DNA of 64,000 nt from assembly GCF_042681825.1 (NCBI RefSeq), contig NZ_JBHUGH010000012.1, positions 1 through 64,000 on the forward strand, in the 5' to 3' direction. Under the pieces are notes generated by a model. It was not told the DNA's origin. It made no database searches and worked only from the letters and a program-made list of their open reading frames with translations. The position numbers and the translations under genes are program-made. The stretch comes from Halodurantibacterium flavum (GTDB taxonomy: Bacteria > Pseudomonadota > Alphaproteobacteria > Rhodobacterales > Rhodobacteraceae). Shown in pieces: positions 24,224 through 37,084 of the stretch (position 1 is the stretch's first letter; every line of letters begins with the position of its first letter).

Positions 24224-25207
24224 ATGTCGAAACTGGTCACGATCATCGGCGGCTCGGGCTTTATCGGCCGCTACATCGCCCGCCGCATGGCCAAGGAGGG
24301 CTGGCGCGTCCGCGTCGCATCCCGCCGCCCGAACGAGGCGTTGTTCGTGCGCACCTATGGCGTGGTCGGCCAGGTCGAACCCGTGTTCTGCAACATCCGG
24401 GACGATCTTTCCGTCCGGGCTGCGGTGACGGGGGCCGATGCGGTCGTGAACTGCGTCGGCATTCTGGTGAACGAGGGCAAGAACCGCTTTGACGCCGTTC
24501 AGGCAGAGGGGGCAGGCCGTGTCGCGCGGATCGCCGCCGAGGAAGGCGTGGCCCACCTGGTGCAGATTTCCGCGATCGGTGCCGATGCGGCATCCGACAG
24601 CGATTATCAGCGCAGCAAGGCGGCAGGTGAGGCTGCTGTCCTGTCGGCCTATCCGGAGGCAGTCATACTGCGCCCCTCGATCGTCTTTGGCTTCGAGGAT
24701 GGCTTTTTCAACCGCTTTGCCGGGATGGCGCGGCGGATGATCGTGCTGCCGCTGGTCGGGGCCGAAACCCGGTTCCAGCCGGTTCATGTCGAGGACGTGG
24801 CCGAGGCGGCCGCGCGTGCAGCCCTCGGGCAAGCCGCGCCGGGCATCTATGAACTCGGCGGGCCGGAGGTGCTGACGCTGCGCCAGATCGTCACCGCCAT
24901 GCTGCAGGAAATCCGGCGGCGCCGCGCGGTCGTGAACATGCCCTTTGGCGTGGGTGCGGCCATCGGTGGGGCACTGGACCTGATGCAGACGCTCAGCATG
25001 GGGCTTTATACCAACCGCACGCTGACCCGCGATCAGGTCCGCAACCTGCGGCGCGACAACGTGGTTGCACCCGATGCCCGCGGGTTCGAGGCGCTTGGCA
25101 TCCGCCCAACGCCGTTCGAGGCGGTGATCCCGGAATACCTGTGGCGCTATCGCCCGACGGGGCAGTATGACGCCATCAAGGAATCCGCCCGCAACCTGCG
25201 CGGCTGA
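24224..25207 (+). CDS. Complex I NDUFA9 subunit family protein (atypical SDR)
   Basis: A 327-residue atypical short-chain dehydrogenase of the NDUFA9 family, whose mitochondrial members bind NADPH and stabilise complex I. The N-terminal dinucleotide motif IIGGSGFIGRYIA includes Gly9, Gly10, Gly12 and Gly15. The middle contains SAIGADAASDSDYQRSK, and RPSIVFG and FQPVHVEDVA follow. The ATG at 24224 is the first start that leads directly into the Rossmann motif; the frame runs on upstream through the tRNA and is not coding there. It abuts uppP tail to tail with no gap. Complex I genes themselves are not in the window. Confidence 0.88.
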   Translation: MSKLVTIIGGSGFIGRYIARRMAKEGWRVRVASRRPNEALFVRTYGVVGQVEPVFCNIRDDLSVRAAVTGADAVVNCVGILVNEGKNRFDAVQAEGAGRVARIAAEEGVAHLVQISAIGADAASDSDYQRSKAAGEAAVLSAYPEAVILRPSIVFGFEDGFFNRFAGMARRMIVLPLVGAETRFQPVHVEDVAEAAARAALGQAAPGIYELGGPEVLTLRQIVTAMLQEIRRRRAVVNMPFGVGAAIGGALDLMQTLSMGLYTNRTLTRDQVRNLRRDNVVAPDARGFEALGIRPTPFEAVIPEYLWRYRPTGQYDAIKESARNLRG

Positions 25208-26011
25208 TCAGCTGTAGGCATAGACCAGCAGCACCACGCCCAGAACGATCCGGTAGATCACATAGGGCGTGAAGCTGACGCTGCGCAGCAGGCGCATCAT
25301 GAACCAGAGCGCCGCAAGCGCCGCCACGAAGGAAAAGAGCGCGGCAATCGCGCCGTCGCGCGCAGCGGCCTGATTGGCCGTCGCGATCACATCGGCGCCC
25401 ATCAGCGTGGCCGAGGCGACGATGGTGGGGATCGACATCAGCATCGCAAGCCGCGCGGCCGAATGCCGGTCATAGCCAAGCGCGCGGGCGCCCGTGATCG
25501 TGGCCCCCGACCGCGAGGTTCCGGGGATCAGCGCGATTGCCTGCCAGACGCCCATGACCACCGCATCGCGGATCGTCCACTGGTCGGATTTCTTGGCCTC
25601 CATCCCCCGTTGATCCGCCCAGTAAAGCGCGATGCCGAACAGGATCATCGTCCAGCCGATCAGCGCGACGGACCGCACCACCTCCATCAAGCCGGTGATC
25701 TTGAAGATCAGGCCAAGCAGAATCACCGGGATCGTCGCGATCACCAGACAAAGCGCAAGCCGTGCCCCCGGCGTGTCCACCCGCCCCCGCGCCAGACGCC
25801 CCAGCCCGGCGAAACCGCTATGCACATCCCGCCAGAAAAACAGAACGACGGCAAAGAGCGTCCCGATATGAACCGCCACGTCGATCACGAGGCCCTGATC
25901 CTCCAGCCCGGTCAGCGCCGGCAGAAGGATGAGATGCCCCGAGGAAGAGATCGGAAGGAACTCGGTAAGCCCTTGAATAATAGAGACAAGGACGAGGTGA
26001 AGCAAAGTCAT
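25208..26011 (-). CDS. uppP: Undecaprenyl-diphosphatase UppP (BacA)
   Basis: Integral membrane phosphatase that recycles undecaprenyl diphosphate to the monophosphate carrier used for peptidoglycan and surface polysaccharides; overexpression gives bacitracin resistance in other bacteria. The 267 residues contain the two active-site motifs QGLTEFLPISSSGH (13-26) and IPGTSRSGAT (about 162-171), plus around eight hydrophobic helices. It is transcribed divergently from gltD, with a striking inverted repeat between the two starts. Confidence 0.95.
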   Translation of the reverse strand: MTLLHLVLVSIIQGLTEFLPISSSGHLILLPALTGLEDQGLVIDVAVHIGTLFAVVLFFWRDVHSGFAGLGRLARGRVDTPGARLALCLVIATIPVILLGLIFKITGLMEVVRSVALIGWTMILFGIALYWADQRGMEAKKSDQWTIRDAVVMGVWQAIALIPGTSRSGATITGARALGYDRHSAARLAMLMSIPTIVASATLMGADVIATANQAAARDGAIAALFSFVAALAALWFMMRLLRSVSFTPYVIYRIVLGVVLLVYAYS

Positions 26012-26061
26012 GATGCGCCTGTATTGATTCGTGACGCCAGAGTGGCCCAGCCCATGGTGGA

Positions 26062-26147
26062 ATAATAGGTAAAATATACTTACCTATTATCGACCGCGAG
26101 CCGGTGCGCGGAGAGAGTATGTCGCAAAATTTTCTGCATATAGGTAA
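26062..26147. promoter_or_regulatory. 11-bp inverted repeat plus third half-site between uppP and gltD
   Basis: ATAATAGGTAA (26062-26072) and TTACCTATTAT (26080-26090) are exact reverse complements with a 7-base spacer. A further ATAGGTAA occurs at 26140-26147 in the same orientation as the left arm. The region is AT-rich against a GC-rich background and lies between the divergent starts of uppP (26011) and gltD (26213). It looks like an operator for a dimeric regulator; which one is unknown. A hairpin role is possible but there is no T run. Confidence 0.55.
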
Positions 26148-26212
26148 GCAATACTGACTTTTAATCATATTTGCACAGGTGTATCACCGCGCGAGGATAA
26201 GAGGGGCTAGCC

Positions 26213-27646
26213 ATGGCACAACAGCGAATGCTCACGTTCGTCTCCGTCGCACGGCAGACGCCTGAAAAGCGGCCGCCGGATCTGCGCGTAGACGATTTCG
26301 GCGAAATCTACCGCGAATTCAGCCAGGACAAGGCCGCCGAACAGGCGGGCCGCTGCAGCCAGTGCGGCGTGCCCTATTGCCAGGTTCACTGTCCCGTGAA
26401 CAACAACATCCCCGACTGGCTCAAGCTGACGGCCGAGGGCCGGTTGCGCGAAGCCCATGAAATCAGCCAGGCGACGAACAGCTTTCCCGAAATCTGCGGC
26501 CGCATCTGCCCGCAGGACCGCCTGTGCGAGGGGAACTGCGTCATCGAACAGTCGGGCCATGGCACCGTGACCATCGGCGCCGTCGAGAAATACATCAACG
26601 ACACCGCGTGGGAGGAAGGCTGGGTCGCCCCGATCCGGCCCCATGCGGAACGCCCGGAATCCGTGGGCATCATCGGTGCAGGGCCGGGGGGGCTGGCTGC
26701 CGCCGACCGATTGCGCCGCGCCGGGGTGCAGGTGACGGTCTATGACCGCTATGACCGTGCGGGCGGGCTGATGACCTACGGCATCCCGGGCTTCAAGCTG
26801 GAAAAACCGGTCGTGATGCGCCGCGTCGAATACCTGCGCGACGGCGGCGTGAACTTCGTCGCGAACTGCAATGTGGGCGAGGATATCAGCTTCAACGCGA
26901 TCCGCGGCCAGCATGACGCTGTCCTGATCGCGACCGGCGTCTACAAAAGCCGCGAGTTGACGGAAAGCGGCCATGCGGCATCCGGCGTGGTGCGGGCGCT
27001 CGACTATCTCACTGCCTCGAACCGGCTGAGCTTTGGCGATGAGGTGCCGGAGTTCGAGAACGGCGAGCTGAACGCGGAAGGCAAGCGCGTCGTGGTCATC
27101 GGCGGCGGCGATACCGCGATGGACTGCGTGCGCACCGCGATCCGCCAGAACGCGACCTCGGTCAAATGCCTCTATCGCCGGGACCGGGCCAACATGCCGG
27201 GCAGCCAGCGCGAAACCCAGAACGCCGAGGAAGAAGGCGTCGAGTTCGTCTGGCTTTCGGCGCCCAAAGGGCTGGAGGGCGACCCGGTCACCGGGGTCCA
27301 TGTCCAGAAGATGCGGCTGGGCCAGCCCGATGCGACCGGCCGCCAGACGCCAGAGGTCATCCCCGGCGCCGATTATCTGGAAGAGGCCGACCTGGTGATC
27401 ACCGCGCTCGGCTTTGAGCCCGAGGACCTGCCCACGCTCTGGGGGGTGCCGGAGCTTGAAGTCACCCGCTGGGGCACGATCAAGGCGGATTTCCGCAGCC
27501 ACGCAACCGCGATCCCCGGCGTTTATGCCGCGGGCGACATCGTGCGCGGCGCCAGCCTGGTGGTCTGGGCGATCCGCGACGGACAGGAAGCGGCGGATTC
27601 GATCCTCGACTATCTGGGGCAGGCCGCGCAGGTGGCCGCCGAATAA
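26213..27646 (+). CDS. gltD: Glutamate synthase small subunit (NADPH, beta chain)
   Basis: The FAD-binding subunit that passes NADPH electrons to GltB in the GOGAT reaction, 477 residues. The N-terminal iron-sulfur part has Cys48, Cys51, Cys56 and Cys60 (CSQCGVPYCQVHCP) and Cys95, Cys99, Cys105 and Cys109. The FAD motif GAGPGG is at 155-160, and an NADPH Rossmann motif VIGGGDTAMDC follows near residue 300. The start has AAGAGGGG upstream. The order here is gltD, a GFA-family gene, then gltB, unlike the gltBD order in enterobacteria. Confidence 0.95.
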   Translation: MAQQRMLTFVSVARQTPEKRPPDLRVDDFGEIYREFSQDKAAEQAGRCSQCGVPYCQVHCPVNNNIPDWLKLTAEGRLREAHEISQATNSFPEICGRICPQDRLCEGNCVIEQSGHGTVTIGAVEKYINDTAWEEGWVAPIRPHAERPESVGIIGAGPGGLAAADRLRRAGVQVTVYDRYDRAGGLMTYGIPGFKLEKPVVMRRVEYLRDGGVNFVANCNVGEDISFNAIRGQHDAVLIATGVYKSRELTESGHAASGVVRALDYLTASNRLSFGDEVPEFENGELNAEGKRVVVIGGGDTAMDCVRTAIRQNATSVKCLYRRDRANMPGSQRETQNAEEEGVEFVWLSAPKGLEGDPVTGVHVQKMRLGQPDATGRQTPEVIPGADYLEEADLVITALGFEPEDLPTLWGVPELEVTRWGTIKADFRSHATAIPGVYAAGDIVRGASLVVWAIRDGQEAADSILDYLGQAAQVAAE

Positions 27647-27664
27647 AGCCCCGTGACAACCTCC

Positions 27665-27683
27665 GGGGGCGGCCCGCGCCCCC
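27665..27683. terminator. Short GC hairpin after gltD
   Basis: GGGGGCG (27665-27671) and CGCCCCC (27677-27683) form a 7-bp stem with a 5-base loop, 18 bases after the gltD stop codon. There is no T run. It may attenuate or separate expression of gltD from the downstream genes. Confidence 0.3.
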
Positions 27684-27711
27684 GCCAGCCACACGCCAAG
27701 CGGAGGTTCCC

Positions 27712-28131
27712 GTGCCAGACAAATCCGGTCAGTGCCTGTGCGGCGCCGTGCGGTTCACCGCGACGCGCTGGGACGAAAACGTAGGCATCTGTCATTGCCG
27801 CATGTGCCAGCGATGGACAGGCGGCCCCTTCATCACCGTGACACTTCCGGTCGATGCCGTGACGATCACCGGCGAGGACCGGATCGTGACGCGCGAGACC
27901 TCGGACTGGGCCGCACGCAGCCGCTGCGGCGATTGCGGATCACCGCTCTGGTATCGGCAGAAGGGGGGCAGCGAGTATTACGCCGCCATCGGCCTTTTCG
28001 ACGACCATGACGGGCTGGTGCTGAACCACGAGATTTTCATCGACCGCAAGCCGGACACCTATGCCTTTGCGGGCGAACATGAACGCGCGACCGAGGCAGA
28101 GACGATGGCCCGGTTTGCCTCTTCGGAATGA
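27712..28131 (+). CDS. GFA family (CENP-V/GFA domain) zinc-binding protein
   Basis: A 139-residue protein with the zinc-binding cysteine pattern of the GFA/CENP-V fold: Cys8 and Cys10 (GQCLCGAVRF), Cys27, Cys29 and Cys32 (ICHCRMCQR), and Cys72 and Cys75 (RCGDCGSPL). The family was named after glutathione-dependent formaldehyde activation, but most members have no proven activity, so I do not assign one. The start is GTG at 27712 with GGAGG seven bases upstream. It sits between gltD and gltB, ending 11 bases before gltB. Confidence 0.87.
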   Translation: MPDKSGQCLCGAVRFTATRWDENVGICHCRMCQRWTGGPFITVTLPVDAVTITGEDRIVTRETSDWAARSRCGDCGSPLWYRQKGGSEYYAAIGLFDDHDGLVLNHEIFIDRKPDTYAFAGEHERATEAETMARFASSE

Positions 28132-28142
28132 GGAACAGAGAC

Positions 28143-32681
<4,539 letters not shown>

Positions 32682-33245
32682 TCAGCCAAGCGGCCGGATG
32701 ACCCGACAGGGGTTTCCGGCCGCCAGCACATTCGGCGGCAGGTCGCGGGTGACGACCGCGCCCGCCCCGACCACCGTGTTTTCGCCGATCGTCACGCCCG
32801 GACAGACGATTGCGCCGCCGCCCAGCCAGACGCCATCGCCGATGACGACCGGCTGCGCGCTTTCCCAACCGGCGCGGCGCCGTGCAGCATCCAGCGGATG
32901 GGTGGCCGTGTAGATATGGACCGCCGGTGCGATCTGCACCTCGGCGCCGATGGCGATCGTGTTGCAGTCCAGAAAGACGCAGTCGTAGTTGACGAAGCTG
33001 CGCGGGCCGACCGTGATGTTATAGCCGTAGTCGCAGCGCAGGCTGGGCTTGATGACCGTATCTTCGCCCAAGGCGCCCAGAAGTTCGGACAGCAGGGCAT
33101 GTCGCAAACCGGCCTGATCGGCAGCGCTGCGGTTGAAGCGTTCCAGCAACGCCTGCGCGCGCAGATGCTCGGCGACAAGTTCGGGATCAGAGGCGAAGTA
33201 ATCCTCTCCTGCCAGCATCTTCTGCTTTTCGCTGCGGTTGGTCAT
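32682..33245 (-). CDS. Maltose/sugar O-acetyltransferase (LbH hexapeptide family)
   Basis: A 187-residue acetyl-CoA-dependent sugar O-acetyltransferase of the Maa/NodL/LacA type. The N-terminal helical cap (KMLAGEDYFASDPEL) is characteristic, followed by the left-handed beta-helix with hexapeptide repeats, the HPLDAARR catalytic-His segment and the tail GAGAVVTRDLPPNVLAAGNPCRVI. The start MTNRSEKQ at 33245 was chosen because the longer frame lacks family sequence. The acceptor could be a sugar in any of the glycans made in this window; it is not in an operon with them. Confidence 0.9.
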   Translation of the reverse strand: MTNRSEKQKMLAGEDYFASDPELVAEHLRAQALLERFNRSAADQAGLRHALLSELLGALGEDTVIKPSLRCDYGYNITVGPRSFVNYDCVFLDCNTIAIGAEVQIAPAVHIYTATHPLDAARRRAGWESAQPVVIGDGVWLGGGAIVCPGVTIGENTVVGAGAVVTRDLPPNVLAAGNPCRVIRPLG

Positions 33246-33315
33246 GGCGGAATGCTCCCCGTTCCGAGGTGATCGCGCGCTTGACCCGGTGGCAACAGCC
33301 ATGATGAAAGGGCGC

Positions 33316-34053
33316 ATGGCGAAAAGAGCAGCAAAATCGACTGCCCGCAAGTCGCGGGGCGCAGCCTTGTCTTCACGGCGGAGGCTTGCCGGCCTGGCCC
33401 TTGGCTGGGCCTTGCGGGGACTGGCCGCCGTTGCGGCGTTTTTCGTCCTGCTGGTCGTGCTCTTTTCCTTCGTCACGCCGCCCCGGGGCATCTACATGAT
33501 CGCCGAGGCCCGGCGTCTGGGCGGGATCGAGCGCGAATGGGTGCCGATGAACCGGATCAGCCCCAACATGCAGCGCGCCGCTGTCGCCGCCGAAGACGCG
33601 AATTTCTGCCTCCACTGGGGGTTCGACATGATCGAGATCCGCCGCGCGCTCGATCAGGGCAGCAGCCGGGGCGCCTCGACCATCAGCCAGCAGGTGGTGA
33701 AGAACGTGTTCCTCTGGCACGGGCGGAACTGGTCGCGCAAGGCGATGGAGGCCGTGCTGACGCCGGTGGTGGAGACCTTCTGGTCCAAGCGGCGCATCCT
33801 TGAGGTTTATCTCAACGTCGCCGAGTTCGATGAGGGCGTGTTCGGCATCGAGGCGGCGGCCCGCCACTATTTCGGCACCGATGCGGCCTCACTCTCGCCG
33901 CAGCAGGCGGGGCGGCTGGCGGCGATCCTGCCCGACCCCAAGGGCCGCAGCGCGTCGAACCCGTCCGACTTCGTGCGCCGCAGGGGCGCCGCCATCGCCG
34001 ATGGCGCGGCGACCATTCGCGCCGACGGACGGTCCGCCTGCTTCGAGGGTTGA
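33316..34053 (+). CDS. mtgA: Monofunctional biosynthetic peptidoglycan transglycosylase
   Basis: Polymerises lipid II into glycan strands at the inner membrane. The 245-residue protein has a basic N-terminus (AKRAAKSTARKSR), one membrane anchor (about residues 30-55, GLAAVAAFFVLLVVLFSF) and the GT51 domain. Conserved motifs are AAEDANFCLHWGFD with the catalytic Glu, GASTISQQVVKN, RKAMEAVLT and KRRILEVYLNVAEF. The ATG at 33316 has AAAGGG upstream. In-frame ATGs at 33301 and 33304 are alternatives. Confidence 0.93.
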   Translation: MAKRAAKSTARKSRGAALSSRRRLAGLALGWALRGLAAVAAFFVLLVVLFSFVTPPRGIYMIAEARRLGGIEREWVPMNRISPNMQRAAVAAEDANFCLHWGFDMIEIRRALDQGSSRGASTISQQVVKNVFLWHGRNWSRKAMEAVLTPVVETFWSKRRILEVYLNVAEFDEGVFGIEAAARHYFGTDAASLSPQQAGRLAAILPDPKGRSASNPSDFVRRRGAAIADGAATIRADGRSACFEG

Positions 34054-34110
34054 GTTTCCGCGCCCCGCAAGGCAGGAAGGGCCAGCCGTTTCCCAGCAGA
34101 GTGAAGAAGA

Positions 34111-34776
34111 ATGACGCGTCTTTTCCACGTTCCCCTCTCGCCCTTCTGCCGCAAGGTCCGCCTGACGCTGGCGGAAAAGAAGATCGAGGTGGAGCTGATC
34201 GAGGAACGCTTTTGGGAACAGAGCCCGGAGTTCCTCCGCCGCAACCCCGCCGGCAAGGTGCCCGTCCTCAAATATGAAAACCGCCTGCTGAGCGAAAGCC
34301 AGGCGATCTGCGAGTATCTGGACGAAGTTCATCCCAATCCGCCGCTCTTCCCGCGCTCGCCGGCCGACCGGTTCGAGGTGCGGCGTCTGTGTTCCTGGTT
34401 CGACGACAAGTTCCACCATGAGGTGACGGCGAACCTGCTTTATGAACGCGTCAACAAGAAGCTGACCGGGCAGGGCTATCCCGAAAGCCGCAACGTCAAG
34501 ACCGGCGCGCAGAAGATCAAGTATCACCTCGATTACATGGGCTGGTTGCTGGATCAGCGCCGCTGGCTCGCGGGCGACGCGATGACCCTTGCCGATTTCG
34601 CCGCGGCCGCCCATCTGTCCTGTCTCGATTACATCAGCGACGTGGACTGGAACCGGAATGCCAATGTGAAGGACTGGTACGCCAAGATCAAATCGCGCCC
34701 CTCGTTCCGCGCGATCCTTGCCGATCAGGTGCCGGGATTCCCGCCCCCCTCGCACTACGCGGATCTGGATTTTTGA
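34111..34776 (+). CDS. gst: Glutathione S-transferase family protein
   Basis: A 221-residue GST-fold protein. The N-terminal thioredoxin-like domain has PLSPFCRKVRLTLAEK, with the Ser/Cys region typical of beta/zeta-like classes, NPAGKVPVL with the cis-Pro, and ESQAICEYL, which binds the glutathione glutamyl part. The C-terminal helical domain has the N-capping motif LADFAAAAHLS. The stop codon overlaps the TTG start of queG by four bases, so the pair is translationally coupled. The substrate is unknown. Confidence 0.9.
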   Translation: MTRLFHVPLSPFCRKVRLTLAEKKIEVELIEERFWEQSPEFLRRNPAGKVPVLKYENRLLSESQAICEYLDEVHPNPPLFPRSPADRFEVRRLCSWFDDKFHHEVTANLLYERVNKKLTGQGYPESRNVKTGAQKIKYHLDYMGWLLDQRRWLAGDAMTLADFAAAAHLSCLDYISDVDWNRNANVKDWYAKIKSRPSFRAILADQVPGFPPPSHYADLDF

Positions 34777-35804
34777 ACGAGACGCTCCGCAACGAACTCG
34801 AAGAGGCCGCGCGCCAAGAAGGCTTTGCGAAACTCGGCATCTGCGCCCCGGATGCCATCCCAGAGGCCGCCGGGCGGCTGGCGCAGTTCCTTGCCGATGG
34901 ACGGCACGGCGACATGGGCTGGATGGCGGAACGCACGGCGTGGCGGGGCGATCCGGCCAGCCTCTGGCGTGACGCCCGTTCGGTCATCATGCTGGCCGAG
35001 CTTTACACCCCCAGCCACGACCCGAGAGAGGACACCGCGCAGCCCGACCGCGCAGCCATTTCGGTCTATGCCCAGAACAGGGACTATCACGATCTGGTCA
35101 AAAAGCGGCTCAAGCGACTGGGCCGCTGGCTGCTCGACCGTGCGGGCGGGGAGATCAAGGTCTTTGTCGATACGGCGCCGGTCATGGAAAAACCGCTGGC
35201 CGAGGCGGCAGGGCTGGGATGGCAGGGCAAGCACACGAACCTGCTCGCCCGCGATCTGGGAAACTGGTTCTTTCTGGGGGCGATCTTTACCACGCTCGAT
35301 CTGCCGCGCGACAGGCCCGGGCGGGAAACCTGCGGGTCCTGCACGGCCTGCCTCGATGCCTGCCCGACCGCGGCCTTTCCCGCGCCGTTTCAACTCGATG
35401 CGCGCCGCTGCATTTCCTACCTGACGATCGAGCACAAGGGCCCGGTCGACCCCGAATTGCGGCCGCTTCTTGGCAACCGGATCTATGGCTGCGACGACTG
35501 CCTTGCCGCCTGCCCCTGGAACAAGTTTGCGGCCGAGGCGAGCGAGCTTCGCTATGCCGCCCGGCCCGACCTGCGCGCGCCGCCGCTGGCGGAACTTGCC
35601 CAACTGGACGACACCGCCTTTCGCGAAAGGTTCTCGGGCAGCCCGATCAAGCGCATCGGCAGGAACCGTTTCGTAAGGAACGTGCTTTATGCCATCGGCA
35701 ATTCGGGCCTGCCGCAGCTTTTGCCCGATGCAAGGCGGCTGACGGATGATGCCGATCCGACGGTCGCGGATGCCGCACGCTGGGCTGTCGGGCGCCTGAA
35801 ATAG
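34773..35804 (+). CDS. queG: Epoxyqueuosine reductase
   Basis: Cobalamin-dependent iron-sulfur enzyme that reduces epoxyqueuosine to queuosine in tRNA, the last step of queuosine synthesis. The 343-residue protein has the N-terminal QueG domain (FAKLGICAPDA, PVMEKPLAEAAGLGWQGKH) and two 4Fe-4S clusters with CGSCTACLDACP and CDDCLAACPW. A C-terminal HEAT-like tail has NRFVRNVLYAIGNSG. The start is a TTG overlapping the gst stop codon. No other queuosine genes are in the window. Confidence 0.95.
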   Translation: MNETLRNELEEAARQEGFAKLGICAPDAIPEAAGRLAQFLADGRHGDMGWMAERTAWRGDPASLWRDARSVIMLAELYTPSHDPREDTAQPDRAAISVYAQNRDYHDLVKKRLKRLGRWLLDRAGGEIKVFVDTAPVMEKPLAEAAGLGWQGKHTNLLARDLGNWFFLGAIFTTLDLPRDRPGRETCGSCTACLDACPTAAFPAPFQLDARRCISYLTIEHKGPVDPELRPLLGNRIYGCDDCLAACPWNKFAAEASELRYAARPDLRAPPLAELAQLDDTAFRERFSGSPIKRIGRNRFVRNVLYAIGNSGLPQLLPDARRLTDDADPTVADAARWAVGRLK

Positions 35805-35885
35805 GCACGACACGCGGGGACCTTCGCCGGGACGGTTTTCATTGCCGGCAGCTTGGGCTAGGCAGGCCGCAACAAGGAACGACCC

Positions 35886-36818
35886 ATGCCCCCTGCCAGT
35901 CCCTCGCCCGTCACCGGTATTCTGCTCAAGGTGCTTTCGGTCATCGTCTTTGTGGGGATGGCGACGCTGATCAAGGCAACCGCCGATGCCGTGCCGCCCG
36001 GTGAGGCCGTTTTCTTCCGATCCTTCTTTGCGATCCCGGTGATCCTTGCCTGGCTCTGGTGGCGTTCGGAACTTGCGACCGGGCTGCGCGTCGCGGAACC
36101 GCTTGGCCATGTCTGGCGGGGCTTTGTAGGCACCGTGGCGATGGGGCTCGGCTTTGCCGGCCTCGGCCTCTTGCCCCTGCCCGAGGTTACGGCCATCGGC
36201 TATGCCGCGCCGCTGTTGACCGTGATCTTTGCCGCCATGTTCCTGGGCGAAGAGGTCCGGCTTTTCCGCCTTTCCGCCGTTGCGCTGGGGCTGGTGGGCG
36301 TGCTGATCGTGCTGTCGCCCCGGCTGGGCGCGGTCGGCAACCTCAACGCCACCGAAACGCTGGGGGCAGTGGTGGTGCTGACGGGCGCCACCTTTGCGGC
36401 CCTTGCGCAGGTTCTGGTGCGCAAGCTGGTGCGGATGGAACGCACCTCCGCCATCGTCTTCTGGTTCTCGGTCACATCCTCGGTCCTCGCGCTGGCGACC
36501 TTGCCCTTTGGCTGGGTCATGCCCGCGCCGCGTGACTTTGCCCTGCTGGTTCTGGCGGGCCTCATGGGCGGGCTGGGCCAGATCCTGCTTACGTCGAGCT
36601 ATCGCTTTGCCGATGCCTCGGTCATCGCGCCGTTTGAATATGCCTCGATGATCTTCGCCCTCGGCATCGGCTATTTCCTCTTCGATGAGGTGCCGACGCT
36701 GGTGATGCTGGGTGGCGCGGCGCTGATCATCCTCGCGGGCGTCCTGATCATATGGCGCGAAAGGCGGCTGGGTCTGGAACGCGCCCGCCAGCGCAAGGCG
36801 ATGACCCCGCAGGGCTGA
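35886..36818 (+). CDS. EamA/DMT family transporter
   Basis: A 310-residue drug/metabolite-superfamily permease with about ten hydrophobic helices in two EamA halves. The first half covers about 10-145, with RSFFAIPVILAWLWW and TAIGYAAPLLTVIFAAMFLGE. The second covers about 155-300, with ASVIAPFEYASMIFALGIGY. RBS AAGGA precedes the ATG. Members export or import amino acids, nucleobases or other metabolites; the substrate cannot be told. It ends just before a candidate stress promoter for the small gene that follows. Confidence 0.92.
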   Translation: MPPASPSPVTGILLKVLSVIVFVGMATLIKATADAVPPGEAVFFRSFFAIPVILAWLWWRSELATGLRVAEPLGHVWRGFVGTVAMGLGFAGLGLLPLPEVTAIGYAAPLLTVIFAAMFLGEEVRLFRLSAVALGLVGVLIVLSPRLGAVGNLNATETLGAVVVLTGATFAALAQVLVRKLVRMERTSAIVFWFSVTSSVLALATLPFGWVMPAPRDFALLVLAGLMGGLGQILLTSSYRFADASVIAPFEYASMIFALGIGYFLFDEVPTLVMLGGAALIILAGVLIIWRERRLGLERARQRKAMTPQG

Positions 36819-36824
36819 AATCCG

Positions 36825-36849
36825 GGAACAAACCCGCCGCGAATATGTT
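36825..36849 (+). promoter_or_regulatory. Candidate EcfG-type promoter before the small gene
   Basis: GGAAC at 36825-36829 and TGTT at 36846-36849, 16 bases apart, close to the GGAAC-N16/17-CGTT pattern of the alphaproteobacterial general stress sigma factor. The -10 lies about 33 bases before the ATG of the 63-codon gene at 36883, leaving room for its AGGAGG. Confidence 0.45.
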
Positions 36850-36882
36850 ATATAGGCCCTGCAACGATAGGAGGATCGTGGC

Positions 36883-37074
36883 ATGACCCGACATATCATC
36901 GACAAGACGCCCCGCAACAATACGGGCACGCGCCTGCGCTCTTTCCTCGCCATCGCGAGAGAGGACGGCCAGCACCCGGCGACGCAAAAGCTGATCCGCC
37001 GCCCCGCGGACCGTTCAGCGGCAGGGCGACGGCTGAGAGAGTTCCTGCGGATCGAACGCGGGCGCCTCGTCTGA
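36883..37074 (+). CDS. Small basic protein, unknown function
   Basis: A 63-residue, arginine-rich hydrophilic protein (RLRSFLAIARED near residues 17-28, RRLREFLRIERGRL at the C-terminal end) that I do not recognise. It has no signal peptide or membrane segment. Support for it being real: a perfect AGGAGG eight bases before the ATG, an upstream stress-type promoter motif at the right distance, and a GC hairpin just after the stop codon. Two similar L-R-x-F-L segments suggest two short amphipathic helices. The charge pattern would suit nucleic-acid or ribosome binding, but that is only a guess. Confidence 0.6.
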   Translation: MTRHIIDKTPRNNTGTRLRSFLAIAREDGQHPATQKLIRRPADRSAAGRRLREFLRIERGRLV

Positions 37075-37084
37075 GGTGCCCGGC

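Noticed and set aside
27712..28131. Naming the GFA protein as a formaldehyde-activating enzyme
   Set aside because: The name is historical for the family; no glutathione/formaldehyde genes are nearby and most members lack proven activity.
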